A stretch of DNA of 64,000 bases from Mansonella perstans. Lineage: Eukaryota; Nematoda; Chromadorea; Rhabditida; Onchocercidae. The stretch covers positions 147,847 through 211,846 of the forward strand of contig JBAMDO010000090.1 of assembly GCA_037074765.1 (NCBI GenBank), written 5' to 3'. The notes under the pieces are model-generated. The model did no database searches. It was not told where the DNA came from and saw only the letters and a program-made list of their open reading frames with translations. This document shows, piece after piece, positions 24,255 through 37,200 of the stretch. Position 1 is the first letter of the stretch. Each line of letters starts with the position of its first letter. The translations under genes and the position numbers were made by a program.

Positions 24255-26300
24255 TTAAAAACAAAAGAAATAAGAGGTGACGCACGAGTGATCCTACTTA
24301 CAATATTGACCTACCCCAGAAAATTTGATTGATCTAACGGTTCTTCATACTGAAACATTGCAGAAAAGCGTACTGAAGTCGTGAACTACTATCATTAATG
24401 AAAGATCGATGTGTTTCAACGAATTAAGTGGGAATTTTCGGAGCAGCTAACTTTTGAGAAAATTTCTGGCTAATTATTGTCGACGAAGCTACATAACTCC
24501 CGAACCGATTTCAGCTAATTCAATTTTTTTATTCTGGTGTTAGCAATTCACAAATTATATAAAAACAAAAGTGAGAAGTTTAATATTAGCAAGTTAAATT
24601 TTCAGATTTCAGCAACATTTGACTTTTTTCCTTTTACTACTTGAAAATTATTTTTTATGCAAAATTTAAATGGACCGCATATGTGATAGTTAATTTGTTA
24701 ATTTTCATAAGAAATCAAATAATTTTATGAATTCTTGAGCGAAGAAAGCATTAAATATTTGAAATTATACTTCTGACTTCGTTCAAGTATATTAATCAAC
24801 TTAGCATATCTCTCATCAAATTCATTGCTTTGCAAATTTGTTAACTTTTCCCTAATGCAATATTTGGCAGAGGAGTTAAGATTTTTTAATGATAAGAATC
24901 TGATATATGTAAAGAGTTTGGTATGTTAAATGAAACAAGAAATAATTTATGAGTATTATTAATAACTTTTAGATTTGAAATATGCACAACTTCTATACCT
25001 AATTGGCTGCAATTTTCTGAAATATGCAAAGGAGAATAATGAATTGCTGAATGATTGGTTGAAAAGCTAAAAGTTACCAAAACAGTTCATATTTTTTGTT
25101 TAATATTTTTGAACAAAGTGCAAGCATTAATAAAAGCAGCATTGATAGCTTTGAGGTTAATGTACTTATCGTTAGAGCTTTTTACCTTAGATATATTCTA
25201 AGAAAAATGATTGAATGATTTTCTATCATTTGATTACCTAATATTAAAAATTTGAAACATGATTCAAATTCGAAGAAGGATAATCTTTATATCCTTGTTT
25301 GCTGTCTATGTATTTTTTTTGCCAAGTTCAATTCTGATCGCTTCAATTTAAATTCATTTCAGAAATTTTGAATCGTAATTTTTATTGGCATATTCTATTT
25401 TTTCTATTTTAAACTTCCGCACCTTCATTGTTATTCAAAATTTTCTGACCGTATTCTGTTCTTCTTGCAATGATAAAAACTGTGATCATATCTATTAAAC
25501 TAATTGAAAATTAAGGCAAGAAATTTTTTAATTCAATGGATAATTTACTCAAGGAGGATATTATATTTTTTATCTTTTTCACAATTCGTTAAACAAAATC
25601 CCCCATTCATTGTTCAGTTCCGAAAGAATTTATGGCGAAAAAAATGGTGGATAGGAAGTATCGATGTATACGTGAAGTTATTTTTTGTTTAATGAGCAAA
25701 TAGCGGTAACTACATATAAATAAAGTAAAATAAATTAGCTTGTTGAATTTCAACAAGTCATGCTTTAAAAATCTCATTTTTCTTTCCAGAAATAATTAGA
25801 AGCTTTATGTTTTGAGTATAATATAAAGAGAAAAAACAAAAAAATATGGGTAGATAAATTGAAAAAATACTATTAAGAAAAATCCGCAAACAGGTATAAG
25901 CGAAAAAGAAAAGTAAAAAGAATGTTACAAAAAAATTTGCTTCTTCTTCATCAACAAAGTTTGAAGTACCCCCCATCCCCCCGAATAACCAATCTTCGCG
26001 GCACTGGGAGCCATTTTTAAAGAGCAATTGTCTGCAAAGCAAAAACAATTGCAATTAAAACCCACCGTAATAGAAAATATGCAAAGAGTGGAAGTTTTTT
26101 GAAAGAATGCAGCAAGTATTTTGTGAAAAAATTATAAAATATGTCTACTAGACTTTGCAAATGTATCTTACAATAATCTTGATAATGTCTCGATGATATC
26201 TCGATAATAATTTCGATGATATGAACAAAAACCAGTCCGAAATGTAGCTTCATTATGAATGCCGTATGATGCTAATGATATACCTATAATGAGATGCAAA
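23802..26300. other. Receptor 3' flank and intergenic DNA
   Basis: Apart from the probable terminal receptor exon at 24217-24254, I see no coding signal. A perfect odd palindrome (CTTGTTGAA/TTCAACAAG around one T) occupies 25739-25757. The open frames on both strands near 25.5-26.3 kb are low-complexity. Confidence 0.5.
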
Positions 26301-26304
26301 TATG

Positions 26305-26725
26305 ATTAGATTTAGGTATCTGTCTATGTATGTCAAAGTTCATACTAGAAATGAAGCAAGTGTGAATATGAAGTGGCCAATTCATGGATCAGGCATTCTA
26401 GCTCGAAACTGATTTAAGAGAAACACGATATGAGAGTGCAATGCAATATTGTTTCATTTGACAAAAATTGAATTCGATTATCAATATATTTATTCATTAT
26501 CATCATAAACTAGCAGCACTTCGTCATTGTTTTGAACATCGTTCGCATTACTTTAAATTGGCAGATTTTCTCTTCAATACTCGTAAAGCTTATTGAAATT
26601 TATCATTATCTTCCTCTAAAATTACCTAACGTGGAGATGAAATTTCATGCGATCACTTTCTTTCAAAAGGAACACAATTGCTTGTGATTAGTTTTTTTCT
26701 TTTCCGGAAATAATTTCAGGCTAAT
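26305..26725 (+). pseudogene. Broken second copy of the receptor's exon 6 region
   Basis: This block aligns by eye to 23450-23870: the sequence before the exon (CAAAGTTCAT, TAGAAATGAAG), most of exon 6 (GAGAGTGCAATGCAAT, TTGTTTCATTTGACAAAA, GAATTCG.TTATCAAT, ATCGTTCGCAT) and the downstream flank (TTTTGCAAAAGGAA-like, CTTTTCCGGAAATAA) occur in the same order. The copy has in-frame stops (for example within CACGATATGAGAG) and small deletions, so it cannot encode the receptor. It implies a segmental duplication of at least 420 bases about 2.9 kb away. The other receptor exons were not found near it. Confidence 0.85.
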
Positions 26726-29072
26726 GCTGCTCTAACAGAATCGTAAAGCACGCAATACATATTGAAAGTTTCCAAGTTACACAACTTATGTAAATTTCTC
26801 TCATATTTATACGAATTTCTGTTTCATCTTGCAGATTCAATAGTTTTCTAAAATCACTATGAAAACTAGAGCTGTAGTCTTCGTATAACTTGGAGAAAAA
26901 ATACAATTTCATTAAGCTTTTTCAAAATACTCGAAAAGAAATTGAATTTGACATCCATTTCCAATAAAAACAAAGAAACTATTGCCAATGAGTAATAAAT
27001 AGTACAAATGTCGTATTGTTGTACAGTAATCGATAAATTTCTATATTTCATTTTTATGATTCAGTGAAGTGTATTACTATTGGTGTATTACATCCAATAC
27101 CTTCCTTTTTGTTGAAAATTTATTTTTTAAATGAAAAATTAAAGAGATTTATATGTGAAGCGCAGATGCAGTTCAAGCCAGCAGCAATTTCAAGCTTGCA
27201 GTGTGAATTACTGTAATTAGTATCAAAGCATCAAGACTGAACATGACTAATCAATCAAATTGAAATGAAAGTTGCATTGCTTATTTCGGTTTTCAAAGAT
27301 GCTACCTTGATCAAGTTATAACTTGATTTTATTCAATCTGCGCTTGTAATACATTCTTTTGTTAAGAATTTATTGCTCATTGAACAATAGAGATATTTAT
27401 TTATAGACTGTTTTCTTCAAATTTTCAGTGGCAATGGCTTAATGATGACGAATTAATTTCCCTACTTTTGAAACTCAGTTAATCTGGTTTATTCTCGAAG
27501 CAGCACAGCAACTGCGTTTCTCTAATTTCTCTAAGAACTAATTTCTAATAAAATTTGAAATGAAACAAATTAGATTTTAAAAATATTGCCTCCAGCTTCA
27601 ATTTTCTTGTCTTTCAAAAAAAAATTTTTTTTTGAAGAATGAAAATCATAAATCACAAAGCTGCTCTCAAAAGTCAAAATAGACTCTTGATTCCTCGCCA
27701 TTGAGTTACGCAAATCATATTTTGCAGTACTTTGAGTTCTCTGCACGCAGTATTTTCAAAAAAAAAAAAAGTATTGCAAAATTTGTTTAAAAAGAAATTG
27801 TTCCTCCTAGAAATTTTAGCATGCTTTCTGATTTAGCTATTTTTCAATATGATTATGTATTTAATAATGCAAAAGGTAATTTAAGTATTTATGTCCGTAA
27901 TAACAGATTTCTTGGGTTCCGAAAACTTCAGTCACAATAGTTCAGAGCATACAAGTATATCATTACAGTAGATTTGATTTATCTAAGAGAGACATACTAC
28001 ATTATTCTCACTGCAAGACAACTTAGAGAAACTTTTAGCATCAATGATGCTAAAAAAAATGTGGTACAGAACTTTAAATCATAAAATCTATTATGTTTAT
28101 TTGATTTCAAATCATTTCATAATTAATAAAGGGACAATTTTAGATATCATTGAATCCACTTATTTCCTTACAAAATAAGAGATACATATGTAAAACATAT
28201 TGTTTACAATTGATACTTCACCAGCACTAAACAATTTTTCTACCTAGCTTGAGTGATGATACCCTGAAGTGATGGAAACATTGGAAACACAAACCGCCAA
28301 CATAATTTCTACTTTTGGTAACCAACAGCTTTATTATTACAAAAAATATATTTTTAAGATGATATCGTATATCATTTGATATCAGTCAATTTCATTGATT
28401 TCTTTTATCGTATATAAAAAAACTGAGAAATATTTCGAAAAAGAATGTCAATATTATTGTTGTGAAATTTTACATCAGTTTTGACAGCATGAATAGCAAA
28501 AACTTCACCAATTAAATAAATATCTTAAGGTGGGACTTTCCAGTGCTGATCATTGATTTTCGGGTGTTTGATTGCTGTTCTTTTAGGAATTCATTCCGTT
28601 CAAATGATGAACTGCTTTTGATCATTTCTATTTCAAATAAGTAGAAAAGAGTTAAATACTATTCTTTTATTTAAATACCTCGATAGAAGAACGGAAAATA
28701 CAAACAATCTTTCTCTTCCCTCATTCTCCTTTCTTGTCCCAAATCATCCGATATGCTTCCCACTTCTCCCTCAAATGTTACCAATCTTACAACAAGAAGC
28801 AAGCATGAAGTGAAAATAAGGCCAAGCCAAAAAAAAAAAGCATTTCATAGTAATTTCCTATATAAAATGTAATATTATCAACACTAAGATTTCGTCGATT
28901 TTTAAACAAATCAAAGGATCGCTTTTGTTTGCTATTTGAGAAATTCTTTCCATTTTTTCATAACTTTTCGTCCCAAACAAGTAAACATATTTTATTTGAC
29001 ATTTTATCGGTCAGTTGATTTAAGCCAAATGAGGAAGACAAAAAGAAGAGGATAACAGAAGGGAACAGAGAG

Positions 29073-29216
29073 CTAAGCTATCGGTAAGCATTGAGAATTA
29101 CGGCTCGAACAACTGTTGGCAAGCAATAAACGGTTCGCGAATTTCACACAAGAATAACGAGCGACAAATTGCTCCAACGATGGTGTGAATTGTAAATTAT
29201 CCTTTAGGCTTTTCAT
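29073..29216 (-). CDS. Unrecognised 47-aa reading frame in a GC-richer island
   Basis: ATG at 29216, stop at 29073, product starting MKSLKDNLQF and rich in Ser/Cys toward the end. The surrounding 240 bases are clearly less AT-rich than their flanks. A second minus-strand frame over the same place ends in a charged tail (REKKDEEDEKPKG), so the island may be coding in a different way or be a non-coding element. No motif, membrane segment or splice partner seen. Confidence 0.2.
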   Translation of the reverse strand: MKSLKDNLQFTPSLEQFVARYSCVKFANRLLLANSCSSRNSQCLPIA

Positions 29217-31802
29217 CTTCTTCATCCTTCTTCTCCCGCATATTCAACGGAAGCTCAAAATCATAACTTCACCGTTCGCAGAATTTAGCAATTCCACGAT
29301 CCATTTTGAATGATATTTCTTTTGGAATTGAGTTTCAATATCTTTAACACTAATACTGCTCACGATATTCAACGATATTCAATCCGTTTGCTTGAAAAAT
29401 TTTGAGACTAAGAAATTTACCTCAAAGACGGAAAAAAGTAAACGTTCATAAAATATACAAACAAGAATCAATAAAACTATTATCATCATTCTATGCTAAT
29501 TTAAATCTATGAGGTATACTAATGTTAATAAGATAGAATTTTGCGTAAAATTTTACTGATTTCACATTAAACAATTTTTAGAAAAGTCCCTTAGATTTTC
29601 TTTTATATGAAACTATTAGAAATAAAATATGATTAAGATGTTTGTATTAGTGACCATTGAATTTAGTGATAACTTCGACTGATAATAATGTCAGTTTTGT
29701 GGCTTATGTATTGGACAAGTTTAGAAGAGTAGATATTAGCGGTGAGAATGAAAAGGAGCGGCATCGTTTGTCCTTTTCCCATAATGAGAACAATGTTATT
29801 TGTTAGTGAATAAGAAGAGAACAGAATACACGTGATAAATCTGCCAAACTTCTACTTGTTTTCTGCCTTATCAGTACAGCAAAAAGTATGGCAAGAAATG
29901 ATAGGAGGAAAAGCAGCTGACTCACATATATATATATATAAGATATATGTATATATAAGAGCATCCGTTGTTTATCAATAACTCCTAGAGTTTCATAATT
30001 TTGTTCAAAAAAATTGCAATTACAGTATAGCGTTAAAGTCATGGAAAGTTAAACTGGCATTCAGTAGCTTGAAATTTTGAAATCTTTTAAAAAATATTCA
30101 GCCTAAAATAATGAATAAAACTAGCAATAATAAACATCAAATTAATTAAATTTTGCTGAATATCTTTAATGAATTTTGAGTTTAAAGAGCAAAGAGCAAC
30201 CAATGTTGTTTTGTGTTTGGATCTTTTTTTTTTGAATTTAATGATATAAAATATTGAAGTTCTTCTTGCTATTGTAATGAAGCAAACATCGCAATAATTA
30301 ATTTCCTGTCTATTGCTGTCAAATCATTAATTTTTACTTTGAAATTCAAAAGAAAAAGCTTTAAAGGATGGAAAATTCTAAGAACTTTGTTGTTTTAAAG
30401 TTCGTAATAATTACTCAAAGATATGGTGAACAAATTATTGCTTTGATAATTTTTGGTAGTAGAAAAATGTTAAAAGGCCTAATCAATGAAAAATAATTGA
30501 CACAATCATATATCCGATCAGGCATAAGGCTGTAAAATCTTTTGAAGTGCTTGTCGAAACAGAAGATTTTTGCGATGACACTAATTGTGTGCCATGCACG
30601 ATTATTGCTACATTTTTGAAAACATTAGTTGTTAAGTGATTTAAGTCTTTCAAAATCAGTGATACCTTTTGGTTTTTCTGTTTGCAATTTGAGATGATGA
30701 TGATGATGATACTATACTTAATGAACAAAATTATAATCGACAATTTTGATCCATTTTAGTGTTCATACAGTATGACTATTTTTTCTCTGCTTTATTTTCA
30801 TTTAGCATATTTTCAGATTTCACATATATTTGCAAATGTCATTTGAGTTCAACAGTTTTCATTTAGTTTAATCAATGCAATCACACAAATAGCTGTTGAT
30901 CTTGTTAACACCTGACTAATTGCCTAAACGACAACATTTCGCTATCCTTTGATGTGATTCTAAAAGCATTGCTGTAGAACTTTACAGTAAAGCAATATCA
31001 CTAAGAACTGAAGATTTGCAACAATCACCAGTAATTTTTCTCCAATTTAAGGTAGTTCGGTCTTTTTCCATCTCACCCGCAAAATTCCTTTTTAGTAAAT
31101 TAACAGCCGTTGTTTTGTATCTATTTCATGTTCCAATTCATGTGTATTTCATTGTTTATGCAAGTATATTTTGCTTGTATATGTATAATGCTAACAATGA
31201 TTTATGTATCAATGAACAGCTTTAGCAGGTATGATGAACAAATCAACAAAAATTCAATCAATTCTAGGAAGATCAAGTGCAGATAAATGGAAATGCAAGA
31301 TTCATTTCAGGCCTAAATAGTAATATCAGTGATGGTAGCTAATGATGCTTCCAGATATTATCAATCGGTTAGTCTGTAATAGGATTTAAAGTTTCACTTA
31401 TTTTCACTTAATCTTCTTATAATTGATTGAAGTCTTAAATTTAAACTTTGCGTAAAAAAAAGTGAACAGTTTTTTAAAAAAAAAAAAAATTGATAGAATT
31501 AAAAAATTAAATCACTAATCATTTACTGCTTTTATTTAATTTAGAAAAATGTCTTTGCAATTATTGACATTTGCTGAATATAAGAAAGGATATCATCATT
31601 ATTCTGTCTCGGAATTCGGGATTCCATTGTTCAAACGTTTAGATACAGTCAGAAGCAATAAATTATGAAAAATTAAAGTTTTCTTCAATCATTACATCAA
31701 TAAATTTTTATGTTCTGTTTGAGGGAACATTTGAGTTAGTTAAAATGTCAGTTGAAATGTTTGTTAAGAGTGAAAGAATTCTAAATATAATTGCAAGAAC
31801 TC

Positions 31803-31833
<31 letters not shown>
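31803..31833. repeat. (GA)n microsatellite
   Basis: About 15 uninterrupted GA units in intergenic DNA. Confidence 0.95.
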
Positions 31834-31836
<3 letters not shown>

Positions 31837-33638
31837 AATTGAAAGGATAGTTAAGAAATATGCGATGAAATTTCACACCATTGCGGACGGGTTTTTAGTA
31901 AAAACTTTTCTGTCTTCCTGAAAGAAATCAAAATATTTATGAATTTAAAATAATCAGTCAACATGACGAAAAGAAGATTTAAATGATAAGTAAAATTCCA
32001 GTGATACATAAATATGCATAGCACAACATTTGAGAAAAAGCAAAAATATGCTCATCCGGTTTATTAGTTCGTTCCGGAAGGATCATTCAAAGTATTTAAA
32101 TTAAGAAAAAAGATTTGGTGCCTTTTCAAAGATGTATACTATGAAGAAAAAAAAACTGAAAACTTTTTGTAGACTGATTTCAAGTGCTGAAGTGAAATTT
32201 CATACGAAATAAGGACACAATTACCTGTCATACGAATTATGGACATAACTTACCTTCGATTTAAAATATAGATCAAGAAATATCTTATAAGGGGATAAAA
32301 TGAATTAATTAAAATTGTATGGTTATCCTTTGCTTTTTTCTTGTTAAAAAACAATTTAATTAAGAAATTGTGTAAAGTTTTCATTGAGGGAATTATGGTT
32401 TTGTAGGAGAGACAGAGAAGTAAAGAATTTTTGTTATTGTGTCACATCAAATTAGTAACTAACTGAGCATCGCAAGTATTAATTCTTTCACCCATCAAAC
32501 GGAGTTATTGCATATTTAACCTTCTTAAAAACAGGTTTCAATCGTAAATCGTTTATTTAAGTCGGAAAAGCACAACGAAAAGACTGTTTAATTGAATTCT
32601 TGGAAATTTCTGGAATTTTCGAATAATTATCCTGAAACTTTTCCTGTCAAGCTAGCAACATTTAAAGCGATTCGGTTCTTCAACTTTTAAACTCTATTGT
32701 AAAATGATACCTCATTGTCATCATGTATCATTCGTATACATATCATTAAATTAATTTTTTTCCAATTTTTTAATTAAATAGAGAATGAAATTGGAAAATG
32801 AAAAAATTCTTAAAAATATTTCATATTGGCACATATATCTCCTGAACTTTAGAAATATAGAAAATGATTGTTTGCATTTGCTATCAAAACAAATAAACAT
32901 TGTTTCTTATGACTTTTGACAAATTTATCCAAGCAGTAAGATGATCTATGACCTGAAGCTGTTCAGTTTTAAGCATTAGCCCAAAGCACAACTGTGAAAG
33001 TAGTGATTCTATACGAGATGATGGATCATAATTTATTGGAGTAAAAGAAGATGCTAACGAAGAGATTAAGAGAAAGAATGATAGTGATTGGCAGCTGGGA
33101 TGAAACAAACTTGAAGTTTGGAATGTATTGGAAGTATCACTGCAGTTGAATAATGCAACTCTTCAACCTGAAGACGTTCCCTCTTCTTTTCAAGGACGAT
33201 CGATTTTTCAGATAAAGAAACGACAATTACATCAAATTTACATCTGTGACAAAATTTCTGATGTGTGATTTTTTTATTCTTCCTCAGTATATTTTAATTC
33301 TAAAAATTATCAACTTAATTAGAATAGATACAGTATCATAGTAAATAAATCAATGAACAAAACTACTAAGTTTACAAGTGAGCAAAAAAATGAAAAAAAA
33401 ATGAAATAACTGTTATTATATACTTACATTACTATTTGACTTAAATGAGAGCATTTTCATTTCAAGGAATCAATCATATCACATCAACATGATACACAGA
33501 AGAAGTTTAAATTTGTGATGAAATTTTTTGTGCTCAAATAATTCGAATTATTAAAGCGATAGAATTACTAAGTGATTTACCTTCGTAAATTGCATTTTTA
33601 CTGTTTTAAGAGAAAGGATAGAGTGTTATAGATGACGT

Positions 33639-33900
33639 ATGACACGTGATGTATTTCCATCAAATTCTCGACAATCTTTGGATGCTAGCAAAACTCGATT
33701 ACAAGAAATATTTGAATCTGAGATGATGCAAATAGAAATGAAGAGAGAAAAGTGCTGTATGAGCAAGAGTTATAAAAGAATTATCTTCGTCCACAGTTTG
33801 ATAACAACAATGGAGATTTGCTAATCCATATTTGAACCCAATATGTATGGCACGAGAATGACAAGATAAAAGCAAATTTAGTGATTTAGATGCAAAATAA
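33639..33900 (+). pseudogene. Possible decayed small gene, family unknown
   Basis: An ATG-started frame gives a helical, charged segment containing SLDASKTRLQEIFESE and ends at 33824. From about 33755 a +1 frame continues in similar style (VLYEQEL, KNYLRPQFDNNNGDLLIHI, QYVWHENDKIKANLVI), broken by two stops. A frameshifted, dying coiled-coil gene would look like this, but chance is possible and I recognise no family. Confidence 0.25.
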
Positions 33901-34221
33901 GCTACTATAACGTATTGATTATTAATGAGTGTTGTATAAAGACATCTTCAACAACAATTTTCATTATGCATGCGTCTTTATTAAAATTGAAGATGAACTT
34001 AAAGGCAAGTGTAGTCTATAGTAAATGCAATTTAAGAGTCGATCAGAATAGAATTTAAACTAATTTCAAATGTTTCACATGAATATCTGATCACTGATCA
34101 TGGGTAATTAAACTAATCAAGACTAGAAATGAGCAATAATAAGTGAACAATTAGTAAAAATTAAAAAGCCCTGGTGAAGTGTACAACTAATGAGATATAT
34201 CCAACAAAAACTGATTTCGGT

Positions 34222-34227
34222 TTTATT
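34222..34227 (-). terminator. Poly(A) signal of unc-130
   Basis: AATAAA on the minus strand, about 45 bases past the stop codon of the forkhead gene. Confidence 0.6.
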
Positions 34228-34270
34228 ATTATATATACATATATTAATACAGTATCAAAGTTACTATGTA

Positions 34271-37200
34271 TTACTTGTAAGCCGTAGGGTTATTATCAAT
34301 CTGCGATGAGGCTATAACTTTTGCAGCTATGGTAGCTAGCAACTTTTGCTGGTCAGGATTTGGTGATATACCCGTGGGAATGCATGGAAAGGGTGAGGAT
34401 GTATGCGCGCCTGATGGTACCATCAATGTTCGCGGATTAGCAACGGGAATTCGAGGTGAGAAACCTTCGGGTAAACGAGGCACAAGTGGTGGGAATGGCA
34501 GTGGTGGAGGCGGTCTGATTGGCGTTAGTCGAGGAAGTGGTGAAACACCAGGAGTTCCGAGAAATGCTGAAGGTATAAAAGGTGATCCCGGAGGTAAAAA
34601 CGGTGCTCCCGGATAAGCAACTGATTGATATTCCGGTTGTGGTTGCTGGCGCTTGAACCTGAAATCTTTTTCTTTGCAAAAGTCATCTGAAATTGTTTTA
34701 AATAGCTAAAAAATCAAGAAATCTAAAAAAATCAGCTAAAAAAATCAAGCTGGAAGCCATAAGTATGCGAAACCTTATGCAGAACATAATCTTCTGCTTT
34801 AAAAATCCGTCAATTCATCTAATACCGTCTCTACAGTTTACTTTCTAATTGTTGAATAGCATCCAGCTGTCAACAGCTAATTAATTTTATATATTGTTTC
34901 ACTTGTAAAAATCATAAAAACCGCTCTGTTTAAAACAGCATCACTTTTTATACCGTAATCTTTAACTAATCATTTTTCCACCCTTAATAAAAATCAAGTT
35001 ATTGCTTTAAATGTCAAGTAATGCAAATGACCTTTTGCGGCGCCTAAGGAATGATCCATTGTCAAACATATCTTCAGCTTTTGGATCTAGTGCCCAATAA
35101 TTTCCTTTTCCAGGATTTCCTGGCTCTCGTGGAATTTTGACGAAACAATCGTTTAGACTTAGATTATGCCTGATTGAATTTTGCCATGCGGGAAATTTTT
35201 CTCGATAGTACTGTAAAAACCAAATTTCTTGCTATTAATTCTAAACTAAATTGTCACTTGCCGAATTATTTCCAGCTTTCCTCAAAATTGTCGGGATTTT
35301 AGAAATTGCTGAGATTGAAAATCCGAGATATGTTTATTCAGGCATAATAGTTTGCATTCTAAAAATTGAATGAACGAAATAAAGTTAAACTTATTGCAAA
35401 AAGAAAAAATATCTGCTGGCTTCCCAAATGTGAAAATCTCCAAATATCTAAGATTCTTGGATTTCTGACAAAAATGAGCATCGATTTCTTTTTAAAAGTG
35501 AATTATCTTGCTAAAAATCCATTCCCACTGTTAGCAACTCAGTAAATCTAAAGAAGTAAAGATGAACCTGAAATCGGTTAATAATAAAGTCGCATATCTG
35601 CGACAAAGTTAACTTCTTGTCGGGACTGTTCAAAATGGCCATTGCAATCAAAGCAATGTATGAGTAAGCTGGTTTAGTTGCACCAGATTTACTTCGATTA
35701 CTGCTGTGCTTATTGATATGCCTATAAAAAAATTAATTGGCTGGAAATAATTTTGTATCTAAAAATTATGCTTGCAAAACTTGTACATATTTTCATTCTT
35801 TAAATCAGATCTGTCTAGCAAAATCATTATTAGAAATATTTTCATCGCTTTGATTTATTAAGGATTTTGAAGTTAGATTGTTTTCACTGCTAATTAGGAG
35901 AAAATTTTGTATCGATTGTTATTTATGGTACCTCGAGTCATCTTCGCACTGACCCTCATCATCTGAGCTAAAAATAAGTGGTTCGTGATATATTTCCAAA
36001 CTTGAACCAGGTCGACTGGTATCTTTGGGAAAATTAGTTGACCACTTTGGCGATGCTGAACCTTCCTGAAGTATGAAACCATTCCGACAAGATTTTTGTA
36101 AAAAAAAATACATTCAGGTTTGCTTCGTTTTGCAGCGTTTCAAATAATTCAAATTTAAGTGAGCCAATAATTTCGAATATAGTAAATATTCTGGAAATCT
36201 ATTGAATTTGTAAAAAAAACTAATTTTTTAAATTTTCCTAATTTATCAGCAAAATTTAAGTAAAAGCTGGAAAAATGAGTGAAAAAAAGGTTACGTAAAA
36301 TAATAAATATAATACAGAGATGAAGTTGCGTAATATGGAAGGAATGAGAAGAGGACAGTAATTAAGAGGATAGAATGCATAACTTAATTCAACGATGTTA
36401 AATGATCCATAATCAATAGAGTTAGCTTAAATGTGTAAGATAATCGTTGTAAACGGCACCGTATTGCAGCCTATTGCGTAATGGCAGTTGTTTGACACTG
36501 TTGAAACGATTACCAACTGCTAATGCGACAAATGTTAGTTTGATAGTCCAAAGCTTGGAAATGGTATTTTTTAGTGAAAGTGAAGAGAGCATAACAAATA
36601 ATATATCATCTCCTTTTAGTGCCTTTTTACTGGATGACCCAAGCATTATAAATTGTGCTCAAAAACAAAAAATGAAAAAAAATAGAAACGCTTAGTTTGA
36701 AGATTAGACAGAGATTCTGTTAAACCTCTAGCAATATCAGTGTTCTCTTCACTCAAGCAAAGTTAATAATAGCAATTATTCAAAATTTTTCAAAGGTCTA
36801 AAATGTCAATTTCACAAATTCATTAAACTAAAACTTTGTGATTTCAAAAAGAAATAAAACGAGTTTGAATTATAGAATTGAAGAGATACACAAAGTAATT
36901 AAAAAGATATTTTCAAGAAATCAATTGTTTTTTCTTCAAGAAAAACATTCTTTTACTCTTTTCAACCAGAAAAAGATTGTTGATCAGTTAATTAATCAAA
37001 GATTAACGATAAAACATTTTTAATTTGTTCTCTTATACAAGATCGTGAAGTTAGCTTCTATTATTCAAAATTTAGGTTGATTACACTAGCATAACGATTC
37101 TCAATTATCATCATTTGACAAAATGTCAATATATTCTGAATTTAGAAAATCAGCATAGTAATAAAATAAATTGCATATAATAGGCTTAAACAAAATTATT

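Larger units (their letters stand above)
26726..34220. other. Intergenic DNA, no gene recognised
   Basis: Mostly low-complexity AT-rich sequence with short ATG and TA runs (30697-30713, 29928-29958). Two spots stand out and are listed separately: a GC-richer island at 29020-29260 and a possibly decayed reading frame at 33639-33900. Neither belongs to a family I recognise. Confidence 0.5.

Noticed and set aside
34101..34113. Third SL1-like match (5' half, minus strand)
   Set aside because: Only 13 AT-rich bases match; the second half of the leader is absent, so chance is likely.
36422..36695. Possible extra unc-130 exon
   Set aside because: No good pair of splice sites with the needed phase, and the product has no similarity to FOXD proteins; left as an intronic curiosity.
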